This document shows positions 9,256-18,600 of a stretch of 64,000 nucleotides of DNA, one piece after another; position 1 is the stretch's first letter, and every line of letters starts with the position of its first letter. The DNA comes from PVC group bacterium. GTDB lineage: Bacteria > Verrucomicrobiota > Kiritimatiellia > CAIKKV01. The DNA lies in the NCBI GenBank assembly GCA_945898015.1, contig CAMDGM010000016.1, positions 1 to 64,000 of the forward strand. The letters run 5' to 3'. The position numbers and the translations under genes are program-made. The notes under the pieces are model-generated. The model was not told the DNA's origin, did not search any database, and saw only the letters and a list, made by a program, of their open reading frames with translations.

Positions 9256-9507
9256 ATGCCAACTTACGAATATGAAGCCCACGATCCGGAAACGGGTTGC
9301 GCCCATTGCCGGCAACCCTTTGAGGTCACGCAACGGATCGCCGATCCGCCCCTGACGGCCTGTCCCGCCTGCGGAAAACCGGTTCGTAAAATTATTTCGC
9401 TGCCCGCCATCGGCGCCTCTGCCTCCGGCTTTGACGACCACGCCAAGAAAAAAGGATTCCACAAGTTGAAACGGCTCGGCAAGGGCGAATACGAGGTCAA
9501 ATACTAG
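9256..9507 (+). CDS. FmdB-family zinc-ribbon protein
   Basis: An 83-residue protein beginning MPTYEYEAHD, the standard FmdB start. It has two CxxC pairs (CAHC and CPAC) that would form one zinc ribbon, followed by VRKIIS and a short basic tail. FmdB-type proteins are often called regulators, but their role is unproven. The insertion between YEYEA and the first CxxC is slightly longer than usual. The 3' end overlaps the convergent radical SAM gene by 11 bases. A second family member lies at 60.9-61.3 kb. Confidence 0.85.
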   Translation: MPTYEYEAHDPETGCAHCRQPFEVTQRIADPPLTACPACGKPVRKIISLPAIGASASGFDDHAKKKGFHKLKRLGKGEYEVKY

Positions 9508-11140
9508 CCGAAGGCCCTTCAAACACGGCCGCTAACCGGCGTTGCCCATTCGGCTCCACGCGAAACGCATAATACCGCGCCGGCGGCCCATCCACCATCA
9601 CCACCCGGTCAAAGACTCCCGCCTCACCCTCCACGAGTCGAACCCCTTCCGGCACCGGCCCCCGCCACATCCGCGCAGGAGCCAACTCCTCATCGATCCC
9701 GTTGTCGCGCCGATACCAGGCTGCCACCAGTTCCGGCACCAAGTCCGGTTGCCGGGCCTCCAAAAACCGCTTGAACAGGCGAAACCGCTTTCGCAAGCTC
9801 AGCCCCTCCCGCACGCCACCGTCCGCATCAACCGCATCGGCCAGTCCCGCCCAAAACCCCGGAATCATCATGCACGCCTTGCGCACCATGGGCCGCAACG
9901 CCGTCTGGTTATGAAACCCATCCACCACCCGCGACAACCGTGCCGCTCGCCACAAGTCCTCCGCAGGAAAGCTCGCCGTGCTCATCACTTCATAAGGCGG
10001 AACCGGCGAAGCCACCAAGGACCACCGCTGTCTTATTGACGCCAGTCGTGTTCCGGGCAGAAGCTTCAACACTTCCAATTGGATTTCCGCCACGCCCAGC
10101 AGGGTGAGCAGCGTCAAATCCTGAACCACGCCGTCCCACGTCCCGCCCGGCAGCCCCGCGATCAGGTCCACATGCACCTCCAGGCCCCACACGCCCGCCA
10201 AGCGCTGCAACCCCGTCACCACCTGCGCCGAGGTGCCGCGCCGCCCCACCTGACGCATCACCGCTTCGTCCAGGGATTGAACGCCGGCCTCCACGTGAAG
10301 CCGGCCCGGCATGAAACGGCACATCGCTTCCACCAGGCGGTCCGACACCGCCGCCGGCTCGATTTCCAAATGAAACCGGGCGTCCGGACACTCCATCCGA
10401 AACAGATCCAGCAACTCAACGGCCCGGGTGTCTTCGTCGTTAAACGTGCGATCCAGCACACGCACCTCGCGGATCCCGGCGGCGCGAATGGCCTGAAGAT
10501 CGCCGCGCACACGCTCCGGAGGTAATACCCGGACACCACCCCCACGTCCGCTGGTGCAAAACAGGCAGGCGCCCCGACAACCCCGCGAGGTTTCCAGCAG
10601 CACAAACGGTTTCTCGAACCCGACGCATTCCCGCGTATAAGGCGAAGGAATCGATTCAGGAGCCGGCCGCTCGGCCTCCTCCCCGGGATCCCGCAACCGC
10701 CCCTGCTCCATCCGAACCACCCCGGGGATGGCGTTCCATTCAACGGGTTGGTCCCAGACTTTCAACCATTGACGAAAAGCCAACTCGCCTTCCCCCCGGA
10801 TACCCGCATCCACCAGCGGTCGCGGTTCAAAAAAGGCGGTGCAATCGCCCAGCCACTCCGGGCCGCCCCCGATCACACAGGTGCGGGGCGACAAGGCCCG
10901 GAACCGGGCCAGGAATTCGTTCAGCCAGGGACGGTTGAAGAGATAAAAAGTGACCGCCAGAACATCCGGCTTCAACGCGCAAACCCGCTCCAGAACGGCC
11001 GGCACCGCATCCGGAACCGCCGTCTCCACCGTGTGCCAGTCCCAGTCTGCGGGATCCGCCGACGCCTTCAGCAACCAGGCCGCCAGGCTGGTGTGGGCAT
11101 ACGACGCATTAACGGCAAGGAAGACGAGACGAGTTTTCAT
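9497..11140 (-). CDS. B12-binding-domain radical SAM protein
   Basis: A 547-residue protein. The N-terminal ~150 residues look like a cobalamin-binding Rossmann domain (LVFLAVNASYAHTSLAAWLL, CVIGGGPEW). The radical SAM cluster motif CRGACLFC lies at C188, C192 and C195. A TIM-barrel core follows (VDLIAGLPGGTWD, LLPGTRLA), then a C-terminal helical region of the type attached to DUF4080-like family members. The reaction is unknown; members modify unactivated carbons or act in methylation. The start is ATG at 11140. It sits 14 bases after the M42 peptidase and probably shares its transcript. Its cobalamin need links it to the cobamide operon in this window. Confidence 0.82.
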   Translation of the reverse strand: MKTRLVFLAVNASYAHTSLAAWLLKASADPADWDWHTVETAVPDAVPAVLERVCALKPDVLAVTFYLFNRPWLNEFLARFRALSPRTCVIGGGPEWLGDCTAFFEPRPLVDAGIRGEGELAFRQWLKVWDQPVEWNAIPGVVRMEQGRLRDPGEEAERPAPESIPSPYTRECVGFEKPFVLLETSRGCRGACLFCTSGRGGGVRVLPPERVRGDLQAIRAAGIREVRVLDRTFNDEDTRAVELLDLFRMECPDARFHLEIEPAAVSDRLVEAMCRFMPGRLHVEAGVQSLDEAVMRQVGRRGTSAQVVTGLQRLAGVWGLEVHVDLIAGLPGGTWDGVVQDLTLLTLLGVAEIQLEVLKLLPGTRLASIRQRWSLVASPVPPYEVMSTASFPAEDLWRAARLSRVVDGFHNQTALRPMVRKACMMIPGFWAGLADAVDADGGVREGLSLRKRFRLFKRFLEARQPDLVPELVAAWYRRDNGIDEELAPARMWRGPVPEGVRLVEGEAGVFDRVVMVDGPPARYYAFRVEPNGQRRLAAVFEGPSASI

Positions 11141-11154
11141 ACGCGCCGATCCCA

Positions 11155-12222
11155 TCACCGGGAACGCGGCGTGAAATCCTCATCCCCGGCCAACCCCTCG
11201 ATGAAGGCGGCCAGAAGCCGGGAACACGCGTCCAGATCCTCCAGCGACACCATTTCCACCGGACTGTGAATGTACCGGGTCGGGATGCTGATCAGCGCCG
11301 CCGCCACCCCGCCTCGTGACAACTGGATGGGATTGGCATCCGTGGGCGTGGCGCGGGGTTCGGCCCCGATTTGTACCGGAATCTTCTGCTTTTTCGCCGT
11401 CGCTTCAAGTCGGTCGCCCAACACCGGATTGATGTTTGGCCCCCGGTGCAACTGGGGCCCCTTCCCAAGCGTACAGATGCCGATTTTGCGCGAATCCATC
11501 CCGGGACAATCCGTGGCAAATCCCATGTCCACGGCAATGCCCACCTTCGGATTTACGGAATACGCGCTGGTCGTGGCCCCCCGCAGGCCAATCTCCTCCT
11601 GAACCGTGGTGACTCCATACACCCCCACGTTCAGCTTTTTCCCCTTCAGGCGTCGCAGCGTTTCCAGCACCACAAAAGCGCCGGCGCGGTCATCAAAGGC
11701 GCGCCCGACTACTAAATTGTTTGGCATTTCCTCGAGATACATGTCAATCGTGGCATAATCGCCCACGGCAATGCGCGTTTCGGCGTCCTTCTTGTTCTTG
11801 GCGCCAACATCGATCCACAACTCATGGAATTTGGCCGCCTTGCCCCGCTCCTCCATCTCCGTCAGATGAATCGGCTTGCGGCCGATCACGCCCAGAACGG
11901 GCCCCTTCCGGGTATGGATCCGGACCCGCTGGCTGATCGCCACCACCGGATCCGTGCCGCCCACATTGGTGAAATAGGCGAACCCCTTGTCATCGATATG
12001 CACAATCATATACCCGCACTCATCGCAATGGCCCGCCAGCATGACCCGGTAGGGCGCCTTGGGGTTGATCACCCCGATGACGTTGCCGTGCACATCCGTA
12101 TGCAGTTCATCACAACTGGCCTTCATCCGGGCGCGGACCGCATCCTGGATCCCCATCTCATAACCGGACGGACTGGGTGTGTTCAACAGGCTTCTCAACA
12201 ACTCAAGCGAATCCTTGTTCAT
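11155..12222 (-). CDS. M42-family metallo-aminopeptidase (glutamyl aminopeptidase/TET type)
   Basis: A cytosolic di-metal aminopeptidase, usually a dodecameric TET particle that trims peptides after proteasome or Lon action. Visible signature residues include AGHCDECGYM (first metal His and catalytic Asp), FDDRAGAFVVLE (bridging Asp), VQEEIGLRGA (catalytic and metal Glu), AVDMGFATDCPG and TRYIHSPVEM (final His). All expected ligands are present and the length (355) is normal. The start is ATG at 12222. The same family includes endoglucanase-like annotations, which are historical. Confidence 0.9.
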   Translation of the reverse strand: MNKDSLELLRSLLNTPSPSGYEMGIQDAVRARMKASCDELHTDVHGNVIGVINPKAPYRVMLAGHCDECGYMIVHIDDKGFAYFTNVGGTDPVVAISQRVRIHTRKGPVLGVIGRKPIHLTEMEERGKAAKFHELWIDVGAKNKKDAETRIAVGDYATIDMYLEEMPNNLVVGRAFDDRAGAFVVLETLRRLKGKKLNVGVYGVTTVQEEIGLRGATTSAYSVNPKVGIAVDMGFATDCPGMDSRKIGICTLGKGPQLHRGPNINPVLGDRLEATAKKQKIPVQIGAEPRATPTDANPIQLSRGGVAAALISIPTRYIHSPVEMVSLEDLDACSRLLAAFIEGLAGDEDFTPRSR

Positions 12223-12304
12223 GCGCGCTTTCTCCCATCTCCCGGACGGGTTTTCAGGTAACGTAAATCAAATGAGCCACCCTGTCCACTGCACAGATCG
12301 CCGG

Positions 12305-14134
12305 TCACGGAGTGAACAGATTCGCGAACTCGCCATGTCCGGACCGCAACGCCTCGAAGGGGCCCTCTTCCACCACGGCGCCCTCCCGCAACACAATCAC
12401 GCGCTGGGTCCAGGCCAGCATCTCGGGACGGTGACTCACCACCAGCGCGGCGCGGCCGGCGGCGGCCGTCTGGAGAAGGCGGACCACCTCCCGCTGGGTG
12501 CGGGCATCCAGGGCGCTGGTGGGCTCATCCATGATCAACAGATCGGCATCGCGCAGCATGGCGCGCGCCAGCGCAATCCGCTGCCACTGGCCGGCGCTCG
12601 GCTCCGTGCCCTCGCGCAGCCAGCGCCCCAGCGGCGTGGCGAGTCCCTGCGTCCAATGCGACACAACCTCGTCCAGCCCGGTGCGTTGCGCCACATCGGC
12701 AATGCGTGCATCGCCAGGCGCGCCTCGCGGATCGCCAAGCCAGATATTCTCGGCCACCGTCAGCTGATACCGGCCGAAATCCTGAAATAGCACGCCGATC
12801 CGGCGGCGCCAGGCCGCCGGGTCAAGGTCGCGCAAGTCCACGCCGTCCACCAGGATGCGGCCGGCGGTCGGATCGTACAACCGGCAAAGCAGCTTGACGA
12901 TGGTCGACTTGCCCGCGCCATTGGCACCCACCAGCGCCAGGCGTTCGTCGGGTCGAAAAGCGAAATTGAGGCCGCGCAAGACCGGACGATCCGTGCCCGG
13001 ATAAGTGAACTCGACACGCTCAAACACAATGCCCTCCCGCATCGGGACAGGCACGGCGCGCGGAACGGCAGGGGCGACAACCCGCTCGGGCAGAACCATC
13101 AGCTCATCAAACGCCTGAAGGAACAACGCAGACTGGTACACCTCCACCACCGAGCTTACCAGCAGGCCAAGCTGGCCCTGCCCCCGCTGCACCGCCTGCG
13201 CATACATCACCAGCGCGCCCAGCGTGAGCGCCCCGGCAAACAGCCGGCCTGTCATCCACAGGATCAACGCCGCCACCACAACCAGCAGAACGGCCTGCAT
13301 CGCCAGCTCACGAGAAAGCACATAGCGCCGCCAGACCAGCCGTTCATTGCGGAGACGGGCCCGCACAGCCTCAAAACGCGTACGGCAGAAGGCGCCATGC
13401 CCCTGCAGCCGCAATTCCTTGGCGTAATCCCCATCGGTCAGCAGGTGATGGAAATAGCCGGCCTCGCGTTCCAGCGGGGCAAGATCGCGCCGCCACTCGT
13501 AAAGACGTTGCCCGCGCTGGAGGCGGAAGAAAAGCGCCGGAACACCGGCCAGCGCCAACACCAAGGCCACGAGAGGATGCAGGGTGGCCAACATCAAGAA
13601 TATCCCCAGCAGACCCACCGCGCTCTGGAGGATCAGGAACAGGCTGTCCAGCACGCTGATGGGCCGGGTCATGGCCTGCTCCTGCGCCAGATGCAGGCGA
13701 TTCTGGTCGGCGCTGTTCTCGAAAAAGGCCAAATCCACCGCCAGCATTTTAGCGTGCAGCCGGGCATGCACCAGATCGCTCACCGCCATGGCATGCTGTT
13801 CGCTGATCCACGCCGCCGCAATGCGCAGGCAGGCGTTTGCGCCCAGCGCCGCCGCGCCGACGACAAACCAAACAGCCACCTCCCCGCCCCCGGAATGGAA
13901 CAGCCATGCATACCATCCCCCCTCGGTCACCATGCCGCCCGCGGGAATCGCCTGCACCACCGCCGTCGCCGCGTCGACCGCCCGTTTGAGCGCATACAGC
14001 ATCACCAGCGGCAACAACGCCTGGGCCATGGCCAGCATCGTTTGCGCCAGGGCCAGGCGCGGCGAACTGCTCCACACCAGCCGCAACGCCCGCCCAAGCG
14101 AGGACGCCAGGACACGGATCGGTTCGCGTTTCAT
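12305..14134 (-). CDS. ABC exporter, fused permease-ATPase, RiPP/lasso-transporter-like
   Basis: A 609-residue half-transporter that would work as a homodimer in the inner membrane. Residues ~20-310 hold six predicted membrane helices (for example LAMAQALLPLVMLYALKRAV, AVWFVVGAAALGANACL). The ATPase follows: Walker A GANGAGKST, Q-loop VLFQDFGRY, Walker B ADLLIMDEPTSALD, switch VVSHRPE. The signature is EPSAGQWQR rather than LSGGQ; the GQWQ form recurs in McjD/lasso- and RiPP-type exporters. No C39 peptidase domain is present, so it would not cleave a leader itself. The ATG at 14134 overlaps the kinase stop as ATGA. It is the last gene of the peptide operon and its likely cargo is the 57-residue peptide or its product. 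Confidence 0.8.
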   Translation of the reverse strand: MKREPIRVLASSLGRALRLVWSSSPRLALAQTMLAMAQALLPLVMLYALKRAVDAATAVVQAIPAGGMVTEGGWYAWLFHSGGGEVAVWFVVGAAALGANACLRIAAAWISEQHAMAVSDLVHARLHAKMLAVDLAFFENSADQNRLHLAQEQAMTRPISVLDSLFLILQSAVGLLGIFLMLATLHPLVALVLALAGVPALFFRLQRGQRLYEWRRDLAPLEREAGYFHHLLTDGDYAKELRLQGHGAFCRTRFEAVRARLRNERLVWRRYVLSRELAMQAVLLVVVAALILWMTGRLFAGALTLGALVMYAQAVQRGQGQLGLLVSSVVEVYQSALFLQAFDELMVLPERVVAPAVPRAVPVPMREGIVFERVEFTYPGTDRPVLRGLNFAFRPDERLALVGANGAGKSTIVKLLCRLYDPTAGRILVDGVDLRDLDPAAWRRRIGVLFQDFGRYQLTVAENIWLGDPRGAPGDARIADVAQRTGLDEVVSHWTQGLATPLGRWLREGTEPSAGQWQRIALARAMLRDADLLIMDEPTSALDARTQREVVRLLQTAAAGRAALVVSHRPEMLAWTQRVIVLREGAVVEEGPFEALRSGHGEFANLFTP

Positions 14135-15072
14135 GGGCCCGCTCCCGCCGCCAGGCGGCACACGTCAGCCCGAATTACCTCCACCACCGCCGGCGTAGGT
14201 CGAAAAGAGAGGACCGCACACGGCATCGACTGCAGAAGCCGGCCGACCGTCTCCAGGCAGGGATCCAGGATTTCCGGATCCTGCCAGGGAATAGTCGCCA
14301 CCTGGATCAACCGGTTGAACGCCTCGCGAGGCGTCAGGGGGGTTACCCGGTCCGTCTCGCCATGTTCGATAAAATACACGCGCCGGAGCGGCGCCCACGC
14401 ATTTCGGGCAAACCCGGCGGAACTGGGCCATGGCGAACCGTACACGCGAAAGGCCGCCGCCGGAAGAGCCTCGCCGGACCCGGGCGCCGGCCACTGCCGA
14501 AGAACCGGGCGCTCATCCGTCAACACCGTGGCGCCGGCCGCATCAAACAAACGTGAAAGAGTGCTCTTCCCGGTACCTGAAATCCCCAGGAAAAGGACGC
14601 CGTGCCCATCCACGTCCACAGCCGCGCCGTGAAACACCAGCCCGCCTTGCCGGCACAGCCGCAAGACCAACAACGACAACCCAAGCCCCGTGCCCCAGGC
14701 TCTTTCATAGGAGCCATAAAACTCCGAAAAACGAGCCGGGTTCCAGCTGACCGTGGCACGGTTGAATAACAGAGGGCCGACGATCTGCCAAAGCGCGACC
14801 CCTTCCTGATTGCGCCGGACCACTTCGCATATCCCCTCGCTGACGGTAAAAGACCAAGGCTTGTCAGGGGCTGGCGGTTGCAACGCCAAAGCATGATCCG
14901 GCCCGGAACAGAACACCTCGCACCCGAGATCCGTCACGCCATCACCGGAGCGAAAAGACTGAAAAGGGAGTGGAAAAGCCGGGCTTTCGTTGGGACCGGA
15001 TAACAAAAAACGCACACCCGCGATGGTTAAGCGACTCAACCCTGAGCTGCGTTCACGCTCCGCATTCTTCAA
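14131..15072 (-). CDS. HPr-kinase-like protein of a PqqD-associated peptide system
   Basis: A 313-residue protein. The C-terminal half is an HprK-type P-loop kinase: HGAAVDVDGHG, Walker A GISGTGKST, then VLTDERPVLR (acidic Walker-B-like step) and FRVYGSPWPSS. The N-terminal half has no recognised domain. Related kinases in lasso-peptide loci (paeninodin type) phosphorylate the precursor, and 'HPr-rel' systems pair such kinases with PqqD-like proteins. It lacks the full HPr kinase/phosphorylase context: no HPr is nearby. It starts 3 bases after the peptide gene and overlaps the exporter by 4 bases, so the three are clearly co-translated. Kinase activity on the peptide is inference. Confidence 0.75.
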   Translation of the reverse strand: MKNAERERSSGLSRLTIAGVRFLLSGPNESPAFPLPFQSFRSGDGVTDLGCEVFCSGPDHALALQPPAPDKPWSFTVSEGICEVVRRNQEGVALWQIVGPLLFNRATVSWNPARFSEFYGSYERAWGTGLGLSLLVLRLCRQGGLVFHGAAVDVDGHGVLFLGISGTGKSTLSRLFDAAGATVLTDERPVLRQWPAPGSGEALPAAAFRVYGSPWPSSAGFARNAWAPLRRVYFIEHGETDRVTPLTPREAFNRLIQVATIPWQDPEILDPCLETVGRLLQSMPCAVLSFRPTPAVVEVIRADVCRLAAGAGP

Positions 15073-15075
15073 AGG

Positions 15076-15249
15076 TTACTCGATAACGCTATTACCCAGC
15101 GTACGGGGAGTGGCCGGCGGTTGAGTATTCTCGGCACTCGCGGATGCCGGACTGACATAATTGCCGCCTTGATCCAACGGTTGCTCAGAAACTGTTGGCG
15201 CCTCATAAGACTGAATTTTAGGGCTTTTGCCTGATGTTACTTTGCTCAT
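15076..15249 (-). CDS. Candidate RiPP precursor peptide (57 aa)
   Basis: A short peptide directly between the PqqD-like and kinase genes. The start MSKVTSGK is set by a near-perfect Shine-Dalgarno sequence (GGGAGGTGGG at about 15252-15262). Residues 15-20 read YEAPTV, matching the YxxPxL/V leader motif that lasso-type PqqD/RRE domains bind. A GG follows at 28-29 (LDQGG). The rest is Ser/Thr/Pro/Ala-rich and ends in LGNSVIE, with five serines and three threonines as possible phosphorylation sites. There is no acidic residue 7-9 positions after the GG and no cysteine, so a lasso ring or lanthionine is unlikely. It has its own promoter. Peptide identity is inferred from motif, size and context. 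Confidence 0.65.
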   Translation of the reverse strand: MSKVTSGKSPKIQSYEAPTVSEQPLDQGGNYVSPASASAENTQPPATPRTLGNSVIE

Positions 15250-15287
15250 CTGCCCACCTCCCACGCATCATCATGCGACTATTGATA

Positions 15288-15316
15288 ATACTATCCCGCT
15301 CATGCCGCGAAATCAA
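15288..15316 (-). promoter_or_regulatory. Internal promoter of the precursor peptide gene
   Basis: Reading the minus strand, TTGATT (15316-15311) and TAGTAT (15293-15288) are 17 bases apart. They lie in the 88-base gap between the PqqD-like gene and the peptide start. A small hairpin (CGCAT-GATG-ATGCG) lies between the likely transcription start and the ribosome-binding site. A dedicated promoter would let the peptide be made in excess over its enzymes, as in known RiPP loci. Confidence 0.55.
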
Positions 15317-15337
15317 CACCTAAATATACAAAGACGC

Positions 15338-15607
15338 TTAGGCCTGTTCCTCGACCAACCCTAGGCGCATCAGGTCGTCTATAAAAGCCTGCACATCGCG
15401 CCGGGCGGTCTCCATGGCTACTTGATACTGCTCCACCAGCGCTCCGGCAAGTTCATCCTGTGACTTCGGTTCCACGATCAACTCCCAAAGCCCGGCGCCA
15501 ACGTCATTCAACGTATACACACTGCGCGTGCACCCGTGAACCGGCACCAGCACGTTCACCCCGGCCACGGTCCGAGCCACCACATCTTTTTTACAACAAT
15601 ATTTCAT
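15338..15607 (-). CDS. PqqD-like peptide-recognition protein (RRE)
   Basis: An 89-residue winged-helix-like PqqD-family protein. The pattern KKDVVARTVAGVNVLVP, then YTLNDVGAGLWELI, then ELAGALVEQY and FIDDLMRLGLVEE follows the family from first strand to last helix. PqqD/RRE proteins bind leader peptides and present them to modifying enzymes. The upstream reading frame overlaps the C25 peptidase stop (GTG at 15646, ATG at 15637), so the protein may be up to 13 residues longer; I chose the ATG at 15607, where the family alignment begins. Its neighbours on either side are the peptidase and the candidate precursor. Confidence 0.82.
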   Translation of the reverse strand: MKYCCKKDVVARTVAGVNVLVPVHGCTRSVYTLNDVGAGLWELIVEPKSQDELAGALVEQYQVAMETARRDVQAFIDDLMRLGLVEEQA

Positions 15608-15642
15608 GACCCTTTTGCCCTGCTCACGTGTCGCCATGCCGC

Positions 15643-18600
15643 TCACAGCCCCACATCCCTCACCCGGTAAAGCCGTTGAGTCGAAGCGCCTTCATCCAAA
15701 TCCAACCATAGGAGATAATTTGCGGTGGCCCGGAGCCCTGACGCGCTCAACGTCCAGACAGCCCCTCCGTTGTCCGAATACTCGACCGAGTACAGTCGGT
15801 TCCGATTGGCAGGAAACCCCAACAGCCAAAGCCCGTCATACAAAACCTTCTGCGAAATCGCCATCGCCCTGTTCACCGGGAACGCCCCCTCCACCGGAGT
15901 CATAACGGCCCACGCCTCATACGCCACCGGCCGGGCCTTGGCCTGCGCCTGATACGCAAGATTGTAAACCAACCGCACCACCACCTGTGCCCCCGTCGGC
16001 AGCACACACGGAAGCTCGCGGATCGCCGCCCCGCTGACCGGATCGAGCCCGGTCCGATTGATCAGCCAAGTCGCCTGATCCAACCCCAACGCCCGCACCC
16101 GAACTCCATACACCAGCCCGCCAGTCCGATTTTCCAGGATTAAGTCCTGCGTCACGCGAGCTCCAGCGTTGACCACCCGAGACGTCGCGATAATTGCCAC
16201 GGAACCGTAGGCCCTGCTCAACGCGGTCCCATACGATACTTTATAACCCGTTTCAGGGCGAGACAGGGTCATTGTCACCGTCGCATGGCTGGCGCCCTTC
16301 CACACATACTGGAGCTTCATCGTCCCATCCATCAGCCCCACATTCACCGCATTCGTATTAGAGGATTTAACACTGAAAACACCACTTCCGGACATCAGGT
16401 TGGTTATGACGAAGGCCTGGGAAACACCCTTCGACACCGGACCCTCGCTCAACAGCCGGCTGAAGGCCGGCATTCCCTTCCCTGTCTTGACCTTCATCGC
16501 GGAGAACCAGGGGCTGACGCTGCCATCCGGCATCCGCCGCCGGATCCTGTACCAATAATCTCGACCGGCGATCAGGTTCGTCACGACACACTCCGCCACG
16601 TTCACGATATAGCGCGACTCGTATCCCGGCACCAGCGGCGTGAATCCAATTCCCGACGCCACGCTCAGTTCCCCTTCCGGCGCGCCATCTTCCGCCCATT
16701 TCCATCGGGCCGTAAAACTCTTCGAGCCAATCGCCCGGGGTGGCAGCACCACGAGGGGCGCAGCGCAATGCGCAGTCACGCTCTTATTGGCATTCACTCT
16801 CACGTAAACTGGGTTGTTCGTTCCGGTAAGAGACCCCGTCCACCCTGCAAAGAAATACAGGGGGCGGGGCAACACCGTCAGAACAACCTTGGTTCCTCTG
16901 TCGTAATAGGGCAAGTCAGGCGTCTTGGTCACGACGCCGTTAACGGCCGTCGCCGTCAGCGTGTAATCATCGTCCATTTCGACGGCTTCAACCGTCGCCG
17001 GCGTGACGCCCACGCCTTGGAACGTGATGGTGGCGCCGCCATTAACGTTGTCGCTGTTGTCCTCTGCGGCCGTCAGGGTTACAGACTGATAAACAGGCCA
17101 ATTCACTGTTGAAAAGGACAAGTTGGCCCCCCCACTAACCGTAATGTCCGTATCCCCGGAAGTCCGCGCCACCGCCACCACCGTGTCACCTGTAGGCTGA
17201 GCGCTCAACCGTACGCGAATATTGGTGCTGCCGCCTTCCGGGACTGAAACAGAGGCCCTATCGGTCAAAACGGTAATGACATTCAAGGCAAAACTGGCAA
17301 CCACCTGCTTGTCGGCATCCATGGTGATGACCACCGGATTGGTGCTTCCGGAAACATCCCCGCTCCAGCCCGCAAAATGGCGCCCGGTGTTCGCGGACGC
17401 GATTAGCGTCACCCCCATGCCGTTATCATAAAAAGCCGAATCGGGATCCTTGGCAACCACCCCGGTCACGGCGGTCACGATCAATGAATAGTCGTCATCC
17501 CGTTCAACGGCCTCCACCGCAGCATCGACCCACCCGTCACCATGGCAGGTTATGGAGGCCAGTCCGTTGGAGTTGTCCGCATTGTCCTCGGCTGCCGCCA
17601 GGGTTACTGACTGAAAGGCAGCCCAGTTGGTCGTCGAAAAGGTCAACAGGGCGCCCTCGCTGACGGTGATGTCCGTATCCCCGGACGTTCGCGCCACCGC
17701 CACCACCGTGTCCCCCGTGGGCTGGGCGCTCAACTTGACCTGGAAATTGGTGAGCCCCCCTTCAGGAACCGATATACTGGCATGGTCTACCAACACCGTG
17801 ATCAGGTTCATTGCAAAACCAGCCGTGACGCTCATGTTCTGAGTGACAATCACGCTAACGGGATTATTCGTGCCGGTAGCATCACCGCTCCAACCCGTAA
17901 AATAATAGCCCGCCTCTGGCACGGCCGTGAGTGTGACGGATGCGTTGTTGTCATAATTGGTCGCATCGGGAGTCCGGGTCACCGTGCCGTTAACAGCCGT
18001 CGCCGTCAAGGTGTATGGCCCGTTGTCTTCATTAAACACCAACGCCGGGTCGCCAATGAGGCTGTAACAGTGAAGCCGTTCGGGCGGCATCGCTCCCGCC
18101 ATAAGCTGCAACCCGCGCCGCCAGACATCCCCCATCCGCAACAGCCCCGACACGTTCCCCACAGAATATAGGTTGACCGCAAGATTCTCGCCTTCATCCC
18201 CCAGCATGTAGCCGGTGGCGCCTAATCCCGCCACAAATCCGGCATCGGCCGAGAACAACCCGTATGGAATAAGGCAGGTCGTGGTGGTCAGCGACTGCCA
18301 GCGGTTGGGCCGGCAGCCCATGACCACCAGGATCGTGGCTTTCTTCCAATTATTGCTGGTCACATCGCCGTTGCTCAGAAGCTTGCCGCTACCGCCGCCC
18401 AGGTTTTGCTCGTCTGTATGCCCGAAAAAGTGGAACAGCCCCGCGCCCGCGCTCAACGCCGGAAACAGGCTGCCAATCTTCACCGGGGTCAAATTGCCCG
18501 TGTCATCGATGGGATAATGCTTCACGGTGGTCCGGCCGTCTTTCTCAAGGGGCTCGATCAGGCGGTCCGTGCCGGTGCTGAACGGGTAGGCCTTGCTTCC

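Noticed and set aside
7466-9355. Long plus-strand reading frame opposite ugd
   Set aside because: It is the antisense shadow of ugd and the exonuclease gene, with arginine/histidine-rich low-quality sequence and no motif. The same holds for long antisense frames at 3777-5225, 19633-21912, 36723-38132 and 38063-39067.
14131-15072. True HPr kinase/phosphorylase (HprK)
   Set aside because: Only the P-loop half resembles HprK; no HPr or PTS gene is nearby and the N-terminal half differs, while the neighbours are peptide-system genes.
12305-15607. Classical lasso-peptide cluster
   Set aside because: RRE, kinase and exporter fit, but no asparagine-synthase-like cyclase and no transglutaminase-like B2 protease are present, and the peptide has no Asp/Glu 7-9 residues after its GG.
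16800-18020. CRISPR array or short DNA repeat array
   Set aside because: The repeats are in-frame protein modules of ~60-110 residues inside the C25 peptidase, not short repeats with unique spacers.
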